A stretch of 64,000 nt of DNA from Methylobacterium oryzihabitans (GCF_004004555.2 NZ_SACP01000030.1:1-64000); one strand, 5' to 3'; counted from the stretch's first letter, positions 33,857 through 43,669 are shown. The notes: a model not told the origin generated them from the sequence alone. Numbers and translations: made by a program.

Positions 33857-34747
33857 ATGCATTTCGACCTCGTCGACCTCAGCCTGTTCCGCCACGTCGT
33901 CGAGGCGGGGTCGATCACCCACGGCGCCGGGCGGGCGAACCTCGCGCTGGCGGCGGCGAGCCACCGCATCCGCGCGATGGAGGCTTCGCTCGGGGCCTCG
34001 CTCCTGACGCGCGCCCGCCAGGGCGTCACCCCGACCCCGGCCGGGCGCGCCCTGCTGTCGCATGCCCGCGCGATCCTCTCCGACGTCGAGCGGCTGCAGA
34101 GCGACCTGTCGGCCTTCGCCGGCGGCGCCTCGGGCCTGATCCGGGTCCTGTCCAACACCAATGCGCTCACCGAATTCCTGCCCGAGGCGCTGTCGGCCTA
34201 CCTCACCGAGCATCCCGGCGTGAGCGTCGACATCGAGGAGCGGCTGTCGGACGAGATCGTCGGGCTGGTCGCCGAGGGGGCGGCCGATCTCGGCCTCGTC
34301 GCCGGCACGGTCGAGACCGGCACGCTCGAGACCTTCCCGTTCCGCCGCGACCGCTTCGTCGTAGTGGTGGCGCAGGACCACCCGCTCGCCGCCCGCGCGG
34401 CGGTCGACTTCGCCGAGGTGCTGGAGCACGACCTCGTCGGGCTCGACCGGGCGAGCGCGCTGACCCGGTTCCTCGCCGTCAAGGCGGCGCGGGCCGGCCG
34501 GCCCCTGCGCCTGCGGGTGCAGTTGCGCGGCTTCGACGCGGTCTGCCGCCTCGTCGAGTGCCGCGCCGGCCTCGGCATCGTCCCCGAGACCACCGCCCGC
34601 CGGGCCGCCCGCACCATGGCGATCGCGGTCGTGGCGCTCGCCGATCCGTGGGCGGTGCGCGACCTCACGATCTGCCTGCGCAGCCTCGCGGGCCTGCCGC
34701 CCTTCGCGCAGGACTTCGTCGCGCATCTGCGGGCGGGAGTGGAGTGA
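33857..34747 (+). CDS. LysR-family transcriptional regulator
   Basis: The 296-residue protein has an N-terminal winged HTH (LSLFRHVVEAGSITHGAGRANLALAAASHRIRAMEASLGASLLTR, beginning about residue 8) and a two-lobed effector domain. It diverges from sdhC, so it could control that operon, but LysR genes also lie next to unrelated genes. The effector is unknown. Confidence 0.88.
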   Translation: MHFDLVDLSLFRHVVEAGSITHGAGRANLALAAASHRIRAMEASLGASLLTRARQGVTPTPAGRALLSHARAILSDVERLQSDLSAFAGGASGLIRVLSNTNALTEFLPEALSAYLTEHPGVSVDIEERLSDEIVGLVAEGAADLGLVAGTVETGTLETFPFRRDRFVVVVAQDHPLAARAAVDFAEVLEHDLVGLDRASALTRFLAVKAARAGRPLRLRVQLRGFDAVCRLVECRAGLGIVPETTARRAARTMAIAVVALADPWAVRDLTICLRSLAGLPPFAQDFVAHLRAGVE

Positions 34748-34795
34748 GCGTGGCCGGCTCCACGCCGGCAGACCAAGCCGCCGGCCTGACCCCGC

Positions 34796-35344
34796 CTAAC
34801 CTTCCGGCGGCTCCGGCGGGGGCGCCTCCGGTGCCGGTGGCGGCGGGCCGTGGTCGGTGCGCCACTGCGCGAACAGGCTCTGGAGCACCGCCACGGTGTC
34901 GCGCACCGCCTTGGCCTCGTCCTCGACCGAGACTCCCTCGGAGACCGAGTTGCGGGTGGCGAGCAGCGCCCGCTCCTCGATCTCGGCGAGGCGCTCGAGG
35001 TAGTCGGGGCGCTCGGCGAGCAGGCTGAGGGCGTCGCCCATCGCGGTGGCGAGGGTGGTGGCGAGGAGCCCGGCGGTCGCGACGTCGCCGACCGAGGCCT
35101 CGTAGGGCTCGTCCAGCTCCTCGTCGCTCTCCTCGGCCTCCGCCTCGGCGGCGGCCTGGAGCCCCTCGACCAGCGCTTCCAGCAGTTCCGCCGCGGTGTC
35201 GTCCGGCACCGCGAGGCGCAGGGCGATCTCGGGCTCGGCCGCCTCGAAGCCGGCGGTGCCGAGGGTGACCTGAAGGATGCCGGGCCGGCGCAGGCTGAGG
35301 CCCATCAGGGCGTTGGCGTAGATCGTCGGCGCGTCGGACGCCAT
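34796..35344 (-). CDS. Hypothetical acidic protein following minC
   Basis: I do not recognise this 182-residue protein. It is acidic (AEAEAEESDEELDEPYEAS near residue 65), has a hydrophobic alternating segment in the middle (TAGLLATTLATAMGDALSLLAERPDYLERLAEIEER), and ends in a Pro/Glu-rich tail. No signal peptide or membrane helix is seen. Its start is 18 bp after the minC stop and both genes are on the same strand, so it is probably co-transcribed with minC. Confidence 0.7.
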   Translation of the reverse strand: MASDAPTIYANALMGLSLRRPGILQVTLGTAGFEAAEPEIALRLAVPDDTAAELLEALVEGLQAAAEAEAEESDEELDEPYEASVGDVATAGLLATTLATAMGDALSLLAERPDYLERLAEIEERALLATRNSVSEGVSVEDEAKAVRDTVAVLQSLFAQWRTDHGPPPPAPEAPPPEPPEG

Positions 35345-35362
35345 CGGGGGTCCTCCGAAGGA

Positions 35363-36061
35363 TCAGTCGATCGGCGAGGTGCGCATCGCGTCGCCGTCGA
35401 GCCAGACATGGACCGGACGGCCGATCAGCGACGGGTCGATGTCGTCGGCGATGCGGTAGAGCCCGTCGATGGCCAGCAGCTCGGGCTCGAACCGGCGGCA
35501 GACGATGCGGGCGTTGGCGTTGCCGCTGGCGCCGGCGATCGCCCGCCCGCGCAGGGCGCCGTAGACGTGGATCGAGCCGCCCGCGATGATCTCGGCGCCC
35601 GAGGCGACCGAGCCCATCACGGTCACGTCGCCCTCCGGGAACAGGATCGCCTGCCCCGAGCGCACCGGCTGGTCGAGGACGAGCGACCCGGTGGCCTTCG
35701 GGCGCTCGGCCGGGGCGGGAGCCGGGTCGTCCGGGGTCGGGATCGTCTCGGCCGGGCGCCCGCCGCTCAGGGCCGGCGGCAGGCCGTCCCCGGCGGCGCC
35801 GCCCGCCCCTTCCAGGCCCATGATCGGGATGTCCCGGGCCCGGAGGGCGCCGACGAGGTCGATCAGGTCGTCGCGGCCCGGCGCGAGGCCGGTGACGTCG
35901 AGGATGACGGCGCGGCCGGCGAAGAAGGCCGGCGAGCGCCGGGCCAGGGCGTCGAGGTCGGCGAGCCAGTCGGCGACCGGGGCGGAGGGCGCGAGCACCA
36001 CCGCCATGAACGAGCGGCCACGGAAACGGATCGGCGGGCGGGAGGGACTGGGGGTCTGCAC
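35363..36061 (-). CDS. minC: Septum site-determining protein MinC
   Basis: The 232-residue protein has the MinC N-terminal domain (IRFRGRSFMAVVLAP, IMGLEG) and the C-terminal beta-helix: RSGQAILFPEGDVTVMGSVASGAEIIAGGSIHVYGALRGRAIAG. It blocks FtsZ assembly away from mid-cell with MinD. A GTG codon at 36061 is used. minD and minE, which normally follow minC, are not adjacent or elsewhere in the window. Confidence 0.93.
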   Translation of the reverse strand: MQTPSPSRPPIRFRGRSFMAVVLAPSAPVADWLADLDALARRSPAFFAGRAVILDVTGLAPGRDDLIDLVGALRARDIPIMGLEGAGGAAGDGLPPALSGGRPAETIPTPDDPAPAPAERPKATGSLVLDQPVRSGQAILFPEGDVTVMGSVASGAEIIAGGSIHVYGALRGRAIAGASGNANARIVCRRFEPELLAIDGLYRIADDIDPSLIGRPVHVWLDGDAMRTSPID

Positions 36062-36114
36062 GGGTTTACCGCTTGTTTACCGGCCCATCAGGAGCCCGCA
36101 GGGTTAGCGAAGCG

Positions 36115-36999
36115 TTAACGCGGCGCCGATTCGGATGCCTGCGCGATCGTCCGCTCGATGTGGCGCGCGAGGCCCGGATCGAGCCCGAGGCGCCGGGCGA
36201 GGTCGTCGAGGTAGCGCCGCTCCGGCTCGGTGTCGACCCGGATCGCCATCACCGACGCGGCGTAGATCTCCGTCGCCTCCTCGGGCGAGCGGGCGAGGCG
36301 GGCGACGGCGTCGATGTCGAGGGGCGCCCGCAGGGCGTCCATCAGGAAGGCCTTGTCGTCGGGGTCGAGGTCGTGGCGATCCATCTCCCCGAAGATCCGC
36401 GCCTGCTCGTCGGCGTCGATCTGCCCGTCGGCCTTGGCGGCGGCGATCATCGCGGTGAGCAGCGCGCGGGCGAGCGTCTCCTCGTCGGCCGTCGAGGCCG
36501 GGGCGAAGCGGGTGCCGCCGAGCATCGCGGCGGCCTCCTCGGCGCTCGGCAGGAAGCCGCCGGAGCGCTGCGGCGCCGCGGCCGGCACCGGCGCGAAGGC
36601 GCCGTGGCGCTGCCCGCCGAAACCGCCCGGCCGACCGCCGCCCTGGGGCGCCGGCGGCCGGTTCGCCTCCCACTGCCGGTAGGCCTGATAGGCGAGCGAG
36701 GCGATCATCGCGAGGCCGCCGGCCCTTCCCGTCCGGCCGCCCATCATGCCGCCGCCGAGACCCCCGCCCATTCCTCCGCCCATCATGCCGCCGCCGAAGC
36801 CGCCGCCGCGGCGCCGGCCGCCGAGGACCAGCGAGGCGAGGCCGCCGAGGATCGCGCCCTTGGCGCCGTCGCCGCTGAGGGACCGGGCGAGCTGGTCGAG
36901 GGGCGCGCCGGAGGAGGGGCCCGGATGGCCGCCCCATTGCCCGCCGCGATGGCCGCCGCCACCGAGGAACTGGTCGAGGAGGCGCTTGGCGTCGAACAT
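36115..36999 (-). CDS. DUF533/TerB-like protein with Gly-Met-rich region
   Basis: The 294-residue product begins MFDAKRLLDQFLGGG, as in YebE-type DUF533 proteins. Residues about 50-95 are an unusual run of Gly and Met with hydrophobic edges (LGGLASLVLGGRRRGGG then GGGMMGG-type units). The C-terminal domain is TerB-like: LLTAMIAAAKADGQIDADEQARIFGEMDRHDLDPDDKAFLMDAL. Family members are envelope-associated or stress-related; the function is not known. Confidence 0.85.
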   Translation of the reverse strand: MFDAKRLLDQFLGGGGHRGGQWGGHPGPSSGAPLDQLARSLSGDGAKGAILGGLASLVLGGRRRGGGFGGGMMGGGMGGGLGGGMMGGRTGRAGGLAMIASLAYQAYRQWEANRPPAPQGGGRPGGFGGQRHGAFAPVPAAAPQRSGGFLPSAEEAAAMLGGTRFAPASTADEETLARALLTAMIAAAKADGQIDADEQARIFGEMDRHDLDPDDKAFLMDALRAPLDIDAVARLARSPEEATEIYAASVMAIRVDTEPERRYLDDLARRLGLDPGLARHIERTIAQASESAPR

Positions 37000-37097
37000 C
37001 GGCGTCGGTCTCCGGCGGGCCGCGGGGCACCCGCGGCCGGTCGGTCCGAGGTGGGGTGGAGAAGGCCCGGCGCCAAGGTCCGCCTCGGCCCGCATCC

Positions 37098-38888
37098 TCA
37101 CACGTAGCGGGCGTCGCCCTCCAGCAGGTGGAGGTGGTCGTGCAGGCGGTTGCGCTCCAGCCAGTCGAGGGCGGCCTCGAGTTCGGCGGCGCTCATCTCG
37201 GCCCGGCTGCGGCCGGAGACCCGCTTGAGCACCGCGTTGTAGCGGTGGGGCAGGCCGCCGCGGCGCGGCACCCGCAGGTCGGCCGCGTCCTCCGCCGCCT
37301 GCGCGGTCACCAGGGCGGCGACGCGGGCGCGCAGGCGGTCCTCGGCCCGCGAGGGCGGCTCGGCCGGGGCCGCGACGGCGGCCGGAGCAGCCGGTGTCGG
37401 CTCGGCCTCCGGGGCGGGTGCGGCGGGGCGCGGGCGCAGCATGAGGTAGCGCAGCCCGATGGCGTTGCTCTCCAGCGGCACGATGCCGTCGTCGGGTCCC
37501 TCGCGCACCGGGCCGTTGGCGGCGCCGACCGGGCGCGGCGGGCGGCGGCCGGGGGCGGTGGCCTGCTCGGCCTCGACCCGGGCGCGGAAGCGCGCGAAGA
37601 GCGGGTCGTCGGGGTGGAACACCAGGGCATGCTGGTCGGCGTAATCGCCGGCATGGGGATCGACCCGGGTCGCGCGGGCGATCATCTGTTCGAGCCAGGG
37701 CCGGCTGCGGATGTGGGTCAGCGCCGCCACCACGGCGACCTCCGGGGCGTCGAGCCCCTCGTAGGCCATCGCCACCGTGACCAGCACGGCCGGCTCCGGC
37801 CGCAGCCGGAACGCCGCCAGCGCCGCGTGGGCGCCGGGCTCGTCGGAGATCGCGAGGCGGATGTCGCGCTCGGCCTGTCCGGGCGGCATCCAGCCGCGCA
37901 GCATCGCGTGGTAGCGCTGGGCGCTGGCCTGATCGGGGGCGACGACGAGGAGCTTGCCGAGGCCGCTCGCCGCCTCGCCGGTGGGCAGCCCCCGCGCCTC
38001 CCGGCGCGCCGTGCGGAGGCGGCGGGTGGCGAAGAACGCCTCGCGCAGGAGGTCGCGGGCGAAGCCGGTGCGGAGCGCCGTGAACAGGGCCGGGCGGGTG
38101 GTCGCGCCCCGGGCCGACAGCCGGTGCGGGCCGACCCGGGCCTGCTCCGAGGCCCGCCCGCCCTCGAGCCAGCTCGCCTCGCCGTCGAGGGCGCCGAAGC
38201 TCACCGGCAGCACCGCTCGCTCGGCCAGGGCGTCGGAGCGCGAATAGCCGATCACCGCCCAGCCCGGCGCGTCGAGGTCCGGCAGCGGCCGGGCGCCCGG
38301 GCCGGCCGCTGCGTAGGGCAGCCACAGGATCCGTCGGCCGTCGGCCCGCTCCAGGGTGCCGGAGAGCAGCAGCCGCAGGCGGGCGTGGCGCAGCAGCGGC
38401 AGCAGCGCCCGGCTCCACCCCGCCTCCTCGGCGCCGGGATCGCCCTCGGCGAGGACCGGCAGGTGGTGGACCTCGTCGAGCACGAGCAGGGTCGGGACCC
38501 GGCGGATCTCGGCGAGGTGGAGGTCGGGCGCCGCCGCGACCGCCTGATAGGTGGTGACGTAGCCGTCGAGGCCGCGGGCCGGGTCGGGCCGGTTCTCCGC
38601 CGCCCGCACTGCCAGGGAATGCCCGAGGGCGGCGCGCCAGACCGGATCGGCGAACGCCTCCTCGGCCTGGAGCCGCAGGGAATCCCGCGGCACCACCCAG
38701 ACCACCCGGGCGACGAGGCCCGCCGCGACGAGCCGGGCGGCGGCGATGACCGGCAGCAGCGACTTGCCCCCGCCCGGCGTGACCGCCGCCAGGATGTCGG
38801 CGACCTCGCCGGCCTCGCCGCGCGCGAGGGCGGCCGCCAGGGCGGCGAGGCTGCGCTGATGGCGGCGCAGGGGACGGGGGACGGTCAC
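37098..38888 (-). CDS. Superfamily 2 DEAD/DEAH-box helicase-like ATPase
   Basis: The 596-residue product has helicase motif I (TPGGGKS, 37-43), motif II (DEVHH, 138-142), motif III (SGT, about 176), motif V (AYEGLDAPEVAVVAALTH) and motif VI (EQMIARATR), so both RecA lobes are present. The last 170 residues are Pro/Ala-rich and end with a helical block. It could work in DNA repair or in defence; I cannot tell which. It is 98 bp upstream of DUF533 on the same strand and close to the divergent BrnT/BrnA pair. Confidence 0.82.
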   Translation of the reverse strand: MTVPRPLRRHQRSLAALAAALARGEAGEVADILAAVTPGGGKSLLPVIAAARLVAAGLVARVVWVVPRDSLRLQAEEAFADPVWRAALGHSLAVRAAENRPDPARGLDGYVTTYQAVAAAPDLHLAEIRRVPTLLVLDEVHHLPVLAEGDPGAEEAGWSRALLPLLRHARLRLLLSGTLERADGRRILWLPYAAAGPGARPLPDLDAPGWAVIGYSRSDALAERAVLPVSFGALDGEASWLEGGRASEQARVGPHRLSARGATTRPALFTALRTGFARDLLREAFFATRRLRTARREARGLPTGEAASGLGKLLVVAPDQASAQRYHAMLRGWMPPGQAERDIRLAISDEPGAHAALAAFRLRPEPAVLVTVAMAYEGLDAPEVAVVAALTHIRSRPWLEQMIARATRVDPHAGDYADQHALVFHPDDPLFARFRARVEAEQATAPGRRPPRPVGAANGPVREGPDDGIVPLESNAIGLRYLMLRPRPAAPAPEAEPTPAAPAAVAAPAEPPSRAEDRLRARVAALVTAQAAEDAADLRVPRRGGLPHRYNAVLKRVSGRSRAEMSAAELEAALDWLERNRLHDHLHLLEGDARYV

Positions 38889-39166
38889 GGCGGGTTCGCG
38901 GGCACCATGGCGGCGAGGATGGCCGACGCGGGCCGGGAAGGGAATCCGGATGGGCGCCGCGGATGGCGGTTGCCACCAGGGAAGATCGGGAGGATCGGAA
39001 GCTGACGGTTCCGATCGAATCAGCTTCTGGGTGGTGCGTCAGGCAGGGGGCCGATGCAGGGGCAAACCCACGCCCCTTCGCCCGGCAAGGTAGCAGGACC
39101 AAGGTGTCCGCATCCCGTTCCTTGAGATATCTGTACCCCCAGTAATTTGTCCTGCCGGGTCGGAGC
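38889..39166. other. Intergenic region between helicase gene and brnT
   Basis: In this 278-bp divergent region base composition dips near 39110-39155 (ATATCTGTACCCCCAGTAATT), which is likely where the brnT promoter lies. An open frame at 38963-39145 shows no family likeness and I do not call it. Confidence 0.4.
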
Positions 39167-39469
39167 GTGTGGGATGAGCCCAACCGGCAAAGGAACCTGA
39201 AGCCGGAGCCAGAGGGTCACGGCCTGGACTTCATGGCCGTGGAAGCCGGCTTCGATCTCAGCTCCGCGCTGTTCGTGCCCGCGGCGCCTGGCCGCGATGG
39301 GCGTCCCCGCTTCCTCGCACTCGGACTGTTCGGGGAGCGGTTACGTGCCCTTGTTTTCGCGCCGCTCGGTTCCGAAGCCATTTCCCTCATCAGCTTCCGC
39401 CGCGCCAGCGCGAAGGAGCGTAAGGTCTGTCATGACGCGCAAGGCGAGTGTTCCGCCCCTCTCGGATGA
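39167..39469 (+). CDS. brnT: BrnT-family ribonuclease toxin
   Basis: The 100-residue protein has the BrnT pattern: WDEPNRQRNLKPEPEGHGLDF at the start, then RPRFLALGLFGERLRALVFAP and ISFRRASAKERKV. BrnT is a RelE-like mRNase neutralised by BrnA. The GTG start at 39167 has a GGAG upstream. The last 12 residues, past ERKV, overlap brnA in another frame. The usual acidic and basic active-site residues are present, so it looks intact. Confidence 0.8.
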   Translation: MWDEPNRQRNLKPEPEGHGLDFMAVEAGFDLSSALFVPAAPGRDGRPRFLALGLFGERLRALVFAPLGSEAISLISFRRASAKERKVCHDAQGECSAPLG

Positions 39470-39773
39470 AGAGGAGGCCCGCATCCAGGCTCAGATCGCC
39501 AACGATCCCGACAGCCCGGAAATCACGGATGAGGAAGCCCGGCAGCCTCGACCCTTCGCCGAGGCCCTGCCCGAACTCCACGCCGCCTGGATGCGCAATC
39601 GCGGCCGGCCCAGGGCCGACGTGACGAAGGTGGCGGTGAAGCTGCGGCTCGACCCGGACATCGTGGAGAGCCATCGCGCCGGCGGCCCCGGTTGGCAGAC
39701 GCGGATGAACGACTTGCTGCGCGAGGGGATGAACAGCCATCCCGACCGCGCACGGCAGGGCAAACGCCGCTGA
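39432..39773 (+). CDS. brnA: BrnA-family antitoxin
   Basis: The 113-residue protein has the ribbon-helix-helix part at its C-terminal end, KVAVKLRLDPDIVESHRAGGPGWQTRMNDLLREGM, which is the BrnA hallmark. Its N-terminal half has the acidic SDEEEARIQAQIANDPDSPEIT typical of the toxin-binding region. It starts inside brnT and overlaps it by 38 nt, which is longer than the few bases usual for the pair. Confidence 0.85.
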   Translation: MTRKASVPPLSDEEEARIQAQIANDPDSPEITDEEARQPRPFAEALPELHAAWMRNRGRPRADVTKVAVKLRLDPDIVESHRAGGPGWQTRMNDLLREGMNSHPDRARQGKRR

Positions 39774-39824
39774 ATCCCCTCCCCTGCGTGGCCGTGGCTG
39801 CCGGGCCGGCCGCTTCGGGGTGGC

Positions 39825-40106
39825 TCAGTTCGCCAGTTCCACGCCCCCCGCCGCGAGCGTCGCGTCGATGACGTGGGCCGGCGGCACCACCGGCTCCGCG
39901 ACCGGGACGGTCAGGATCGGATCCGCCTCGATCGGATCCGGCTTGGCGTAGGCGCGGCCGTAGCAGCGGCAGATCGCCTGCCAGAACAGGTCCTGCTGGT
40001 CTTCCGGGAAGCGCCCGAGGCAGGCCCGGAGCGCCGCCTCGCCAGCACTCGCGTAGGTCTCGCGCTGGTCGGCGTCGAGGAGTTCGGGACCCGGGGACGG
40101 TTGCAT
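39825..40106 (-). CDS. Hypothetical protein, 93 residues
   Basis: I do not recognise this protein. It has a helical N-terminal half (LLDADQRETYASAGEAALRACLGRFPEDQQDLFWQAICRCYGRAYA) with two Cys, and a Pro/Val-rich C-terminal half. It starts at ATG 40106. The codon pattern is normal, and it lies between the antitoxin and the M23 gene. Confidence 0.55.
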   Translation of the reverse strand: MQPSPGPELLDADQRETYASAGEAALRACLGRFPEDQQDLFWQAICRCYGRAYAKPDPIEADPILTVPVAEPVVPPAHVIDATLAAGGVELAN

Positions 40107-40195
40107 CGCGTCGGCCTCGCTGCGTGGATACGCTCGCGTTGCAACGCGCAACCCGCGGTTTCGATCCGGCCACGGCCGCGTTTCGTGCGCGGCGC

Positions 40196-41197
40196 TCAGG
40201 GCAGCGTCAGGGTGAAGCGGTGGGTGAGCGCGTCGGCGCCGCCGCGGCGGACCGCGAAGGTCGCGGCGTAGGTCCCCGGCGGCCAGCCGCCGGCGGGGCG
40301 CTTGCGGCCGGCGAACAGCAGCGACTGCGCCCGTGGCCGGGCCAGGGCTGGCTCCTCCCGCTCGGCGATCACCCGGCCGTCGGGACCGGCGAGGCTGAGG
40401 CGCTGGACGTCGCCGGTGTCGAGCCCGATCGCCCGGATCCAGGCCACCAGGGCGTCGGGGTCGCGCGGCACCGCGCCGACCGCCTCGCCCTCGACCGCCT
40501 CCATGGTCACCGGGCCGGGCGCGAAGCCGGCATTCAGCACCGTACCGGCCCGGTAGGCCAGGGCGCGGCGCGCCGCCTCGTTCCACAGCGAGCCGTCCAG
40601 GGAGGCCGCCGCAGTGCAGGACCCCGCCGCGAGGCCCGGGGCGAACGGGTCGATCGTCCGGCCGTTGCGGCGCAGGGTGAAGTGCAGGTGCGGGAACTCG
40701 GTCGCGCCCGACAGGCCGACCTGTCCGAGCGGCTGGCCGGCGGCGACCCGGTCGCCGGGCCTCACCCGCAGGCTTCCCTTCGCGAGGTGGCAGTACTGGG
40801 TCTCGTCGCCGTCGGCATGGGCGATCACGAGGCCGTTGCCGCACTCGACCCCGGCGACCGCCCCGCGCCCGGTCTCCCGCACCGAGACGTCGGGCGCGTC
40901 GTTGCGGGTGCGCAGCACCCGGCCGTCGGCGGCGGCCAGCACGGTGCCGGGGCCGCGCGCCGCCTCGGGCCGGGTCGTCAGGCGGAAGTCGGTGCCGTCG
41001 TGGCCGTCATAGGTGCGCGGGCCGCAGGCGTGGTCGCGGGCGCCCGAGGACGGGTCGTGGTCGACATAGTGCTGCACGAAGCAGGTCCGGCCCGGCGTGC
41101 AGGCGAGCGGCAGCGCCAGCGAGATCGTCTGGGCCCGCGCCGCCGGGGCGAGGGCGAGGACGGCGAGAAGGCCCGGCAGGCGGGCGATGCGACGCAT
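40196..41197 (-). CDS. Exported M23-family peptidase
   Basis: The 333-residue protein has a signal peptide (MRRIARLPGLLAVLALAPAARAQ) and a LytM-type zinc peptidase domain. The metal ligands are in GHDGTDFR and HLHFTLR. M23 enzymes cut peptidoglycan peptide bridges or, if inactive, activate amidases. About 150 residues follow the domain, with a terminal beta-rich segment (LPPGTYAATFAVRRGG-like). It lies next to a cupredoxin-like gene. Confidence 0.9.
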   Translation of the reverse strand: MRRIARLPGLLAVLALAPAARAQTISLALPLACTPGRTCFVQHYVDHDPSSGARDHACGPRTYDGHDGTDFRLTTRPEAARGPGTVLAAADGRVLRTRNDAPDVSVRETGRGAVAGVECGNGLVIAHADGDETQYCHLAKGSLRVRPGDRVAAGQPLGQVGLSGATEFPHLHFTLRRNGRTIDPFAPGLAAGSCTAAASLDGSLWNEAARRALAYRAGTVLNAGFAPGPVTMEAVEGEAVGAVPRDPDALVAWIRAIGLDTGDVQRLSLAGPDGRVIAEREEPALARPRAQSLLFAGRKRPAGGWPPGTYAATFAVRRGGADALTHRFTLTLP

Positions 41198-41263
41198 GGG
41201 AACCCCGCTCCGGATCGGTCGCCCGCCTATAGGATATGCGGCAGCGCCCGGCTACGCGGCGGC

Positions 41264-41722
41264 CTACTGGGCCGGATCGACGAGCGTCAGCTTGCCCTCG
41301 AATGGCTTCGACTGCGCGTTCACGCTGGTGCAACCCCAGGTGTAGTTCCCCGGCGCGATGGTGCGCAGGCGGATCTCGCCCTTGCCCTTCGCCTTGACGA
41401 GGTAGGCGTCGTTGCTGGCGACGTGGACGACGTCGCCGTCGTGGTGCAGCACGTTCTTGTTCTGGAAGATCTGCGGCGCGGTGATCGAGACCTGGGCGTC
41501 GGACTGGTTGACCACCTGGAGGCTCACGTTGCTCTGGGCCGGGAGTCGCAATTCGGCCGGGGCGCAGTCGGCGGCGCCGTCCTTCGTGCTGATCGTCACC
41601 TCGACCGGGGGCATCACCTCGCCGCCGGCCTTCGGCGGCGGCAGGTCGTTGGCGGCCAGCGCCGGGACCGCGAGGGCGACGAGGCCGGCGAGCGGGAGCG
41701 CGGTGGTGAGGCGGGCGGGCAT
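41264..41722 (-). CDS. Exported cupredoxin-like protein
   Basis: The 152-residue product has a signal peptide ending PALAAND. The mature domain looks like a cupredoxin beta barrel: TISTKDGAADCAPAELRLPAQSNVSLQVVNQS and ITAPQIFQNKNVLHHDGDVVHV. The end, APGNYTWGCTSVNAQSKPFEG, resembles the loop that carries copper ligands, but a full Cys-His-Met set is not clear. A role in copper handling is inference. Confidence 0.7.
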   Translation of the reverse strand: MPARLTTALPLAGLVALAVPALAANDLPPPKAGGEVMPPVEVTISTKDGAADCAPAELRLPAQSNVSLQVVNQSDAQVSITAPQIFQNKNVLHHDGDVVHVASNDAYLVKAKGKGEIRLRTIAPGNYTWGCTSVNAQSKPFEGKLTLVDPAQ

Positions 41723-41811
41723 GGGGAACTCCGGGTGCAGCGATCTGCGTCAGGCCAGAACGCGGCGCCCGCTGCGGCGTTTCAGGGCGCGACCCCGTGG
41801 CCCATCCGGCC

Positions 41812-42294
41812 TCAGCGGCGCACAGGGAGCGGCAGCGGCGCCGCCTCCTTGAGGGTGTGCAGCACCACCGAGGAGCGGACATGGGCGACGCTCTCGTGCG
41901 GCAGCAGCGCGTCGTTGACCACCGCCGAGAGGGCGGCGAGGTCGGGCACGATCATCTTCAGCAGGTAGTCGCTGTCGCCGGTGAGGGCGTGGGCCTCCAG
42001 CACGCAGTCGAGGCCGCGCACGAGGTCGGCGAAGCGCCGGGCGTTGTCGCGGCTGTGGGCGGCGAGCGCGACCTTGGTGAACACCACGATGCCGAGGCCG
42101 AGCAGGCCGGGGGCGAGGTCGGCCCGGTAGCCGCGGATCACCCCGCGCTCCTCCAGCCGCAGGCGCCGGCGTGAGCACTGGCTCGCCGACAGGTTCACCC
42201 GGTCGGCCAGCTCCTGGTTGCCGAGGCGCCCGTCCGCCTGCAAGGCCGCGAGGATCTTCAGGTCGAACCCGTCCAGATCCACCGAATCCGCCAT
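41812..42294 (-). CDS. Lrp/AsnC-family transcriptional regulator
   Basis: The 160-residue protein has the N-terminal HTH (DLKILAALQADGRLGNQELADRVNLSASQCSRRRLRLEERG) and an RAM ligand-binding domain (TGDSDYLLKMIVPDLAALSAVV). It diverges from hppD across 113 bp. Such regulators near hppD often respond to phenylalanine or tyrosine, so it probably controls tyrosine breakdown. The ligand is inferred. Confidence 0.9.
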   Translation of the reverse strand: MADSVDLDGFDLKILAALQADGRLGNQELADRVNLSASQCSRRRLRLEERGVIRGYRADLAPGLLGLGIVVFTKVALAAHSRDNARRFADLVRGLDCVLEAHALTGDSDYLLKMIVPDLAALSAVVNDALLPHESVAHVRSSVVLHTLKEAAPLPLPVRR

Positions 42295-42407
42295 GACCGC
42301 CCCTCCGGATGCACGATCCGCGCATCGAACGCCGGCCGTGGCCCTGCCTTCGCACGCCTCGCGCGGGCGAACCATGCTGTTCTCCCCGCCAGCAACAGGA
42401 GGATGGC

Positions 42408-43526
<1,119 letters not shown>

Positions 43527-43547
43527 AAGCCGCGCCGCGCCTCATAC

Positions 43548-43669
43548 GAAATCCGGATGATCGCTCGGCGATCCTGCCGGATCGCTTTCGCGATGCGGAT
43601 TTCAGCTTCGCTCAGACGCCGCGCGGGCTTCGATACGATTTTCGGAACCGATCGTCCGAAAATCGTATC
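43548..43669. repeat. Complex palindromic region between hppD and grx
   Basis: Two structures stand in series. In the first, GAAATCCG (43548-43555) pairs with CGGATTTC (43596-43603); inside are two smaller hairpins (GATCGC/GCGATC at 43559-43573 and ATCGC/GCGAT at 43581-43594), giving a two-armed cloverleaf-like fold. In the second, a perfect 14-bp hairpin joins 43632-43645 to 43656-43669 and overlaps the grx stop. It could act as terminator for the convergent genes. Confidence 0.7.

Noticed and set aside
38963..39145. Small gene between the helicase and brnT genes
   Set aside because: No family likeness, poor start context, and it spans the likely brnT promoter.
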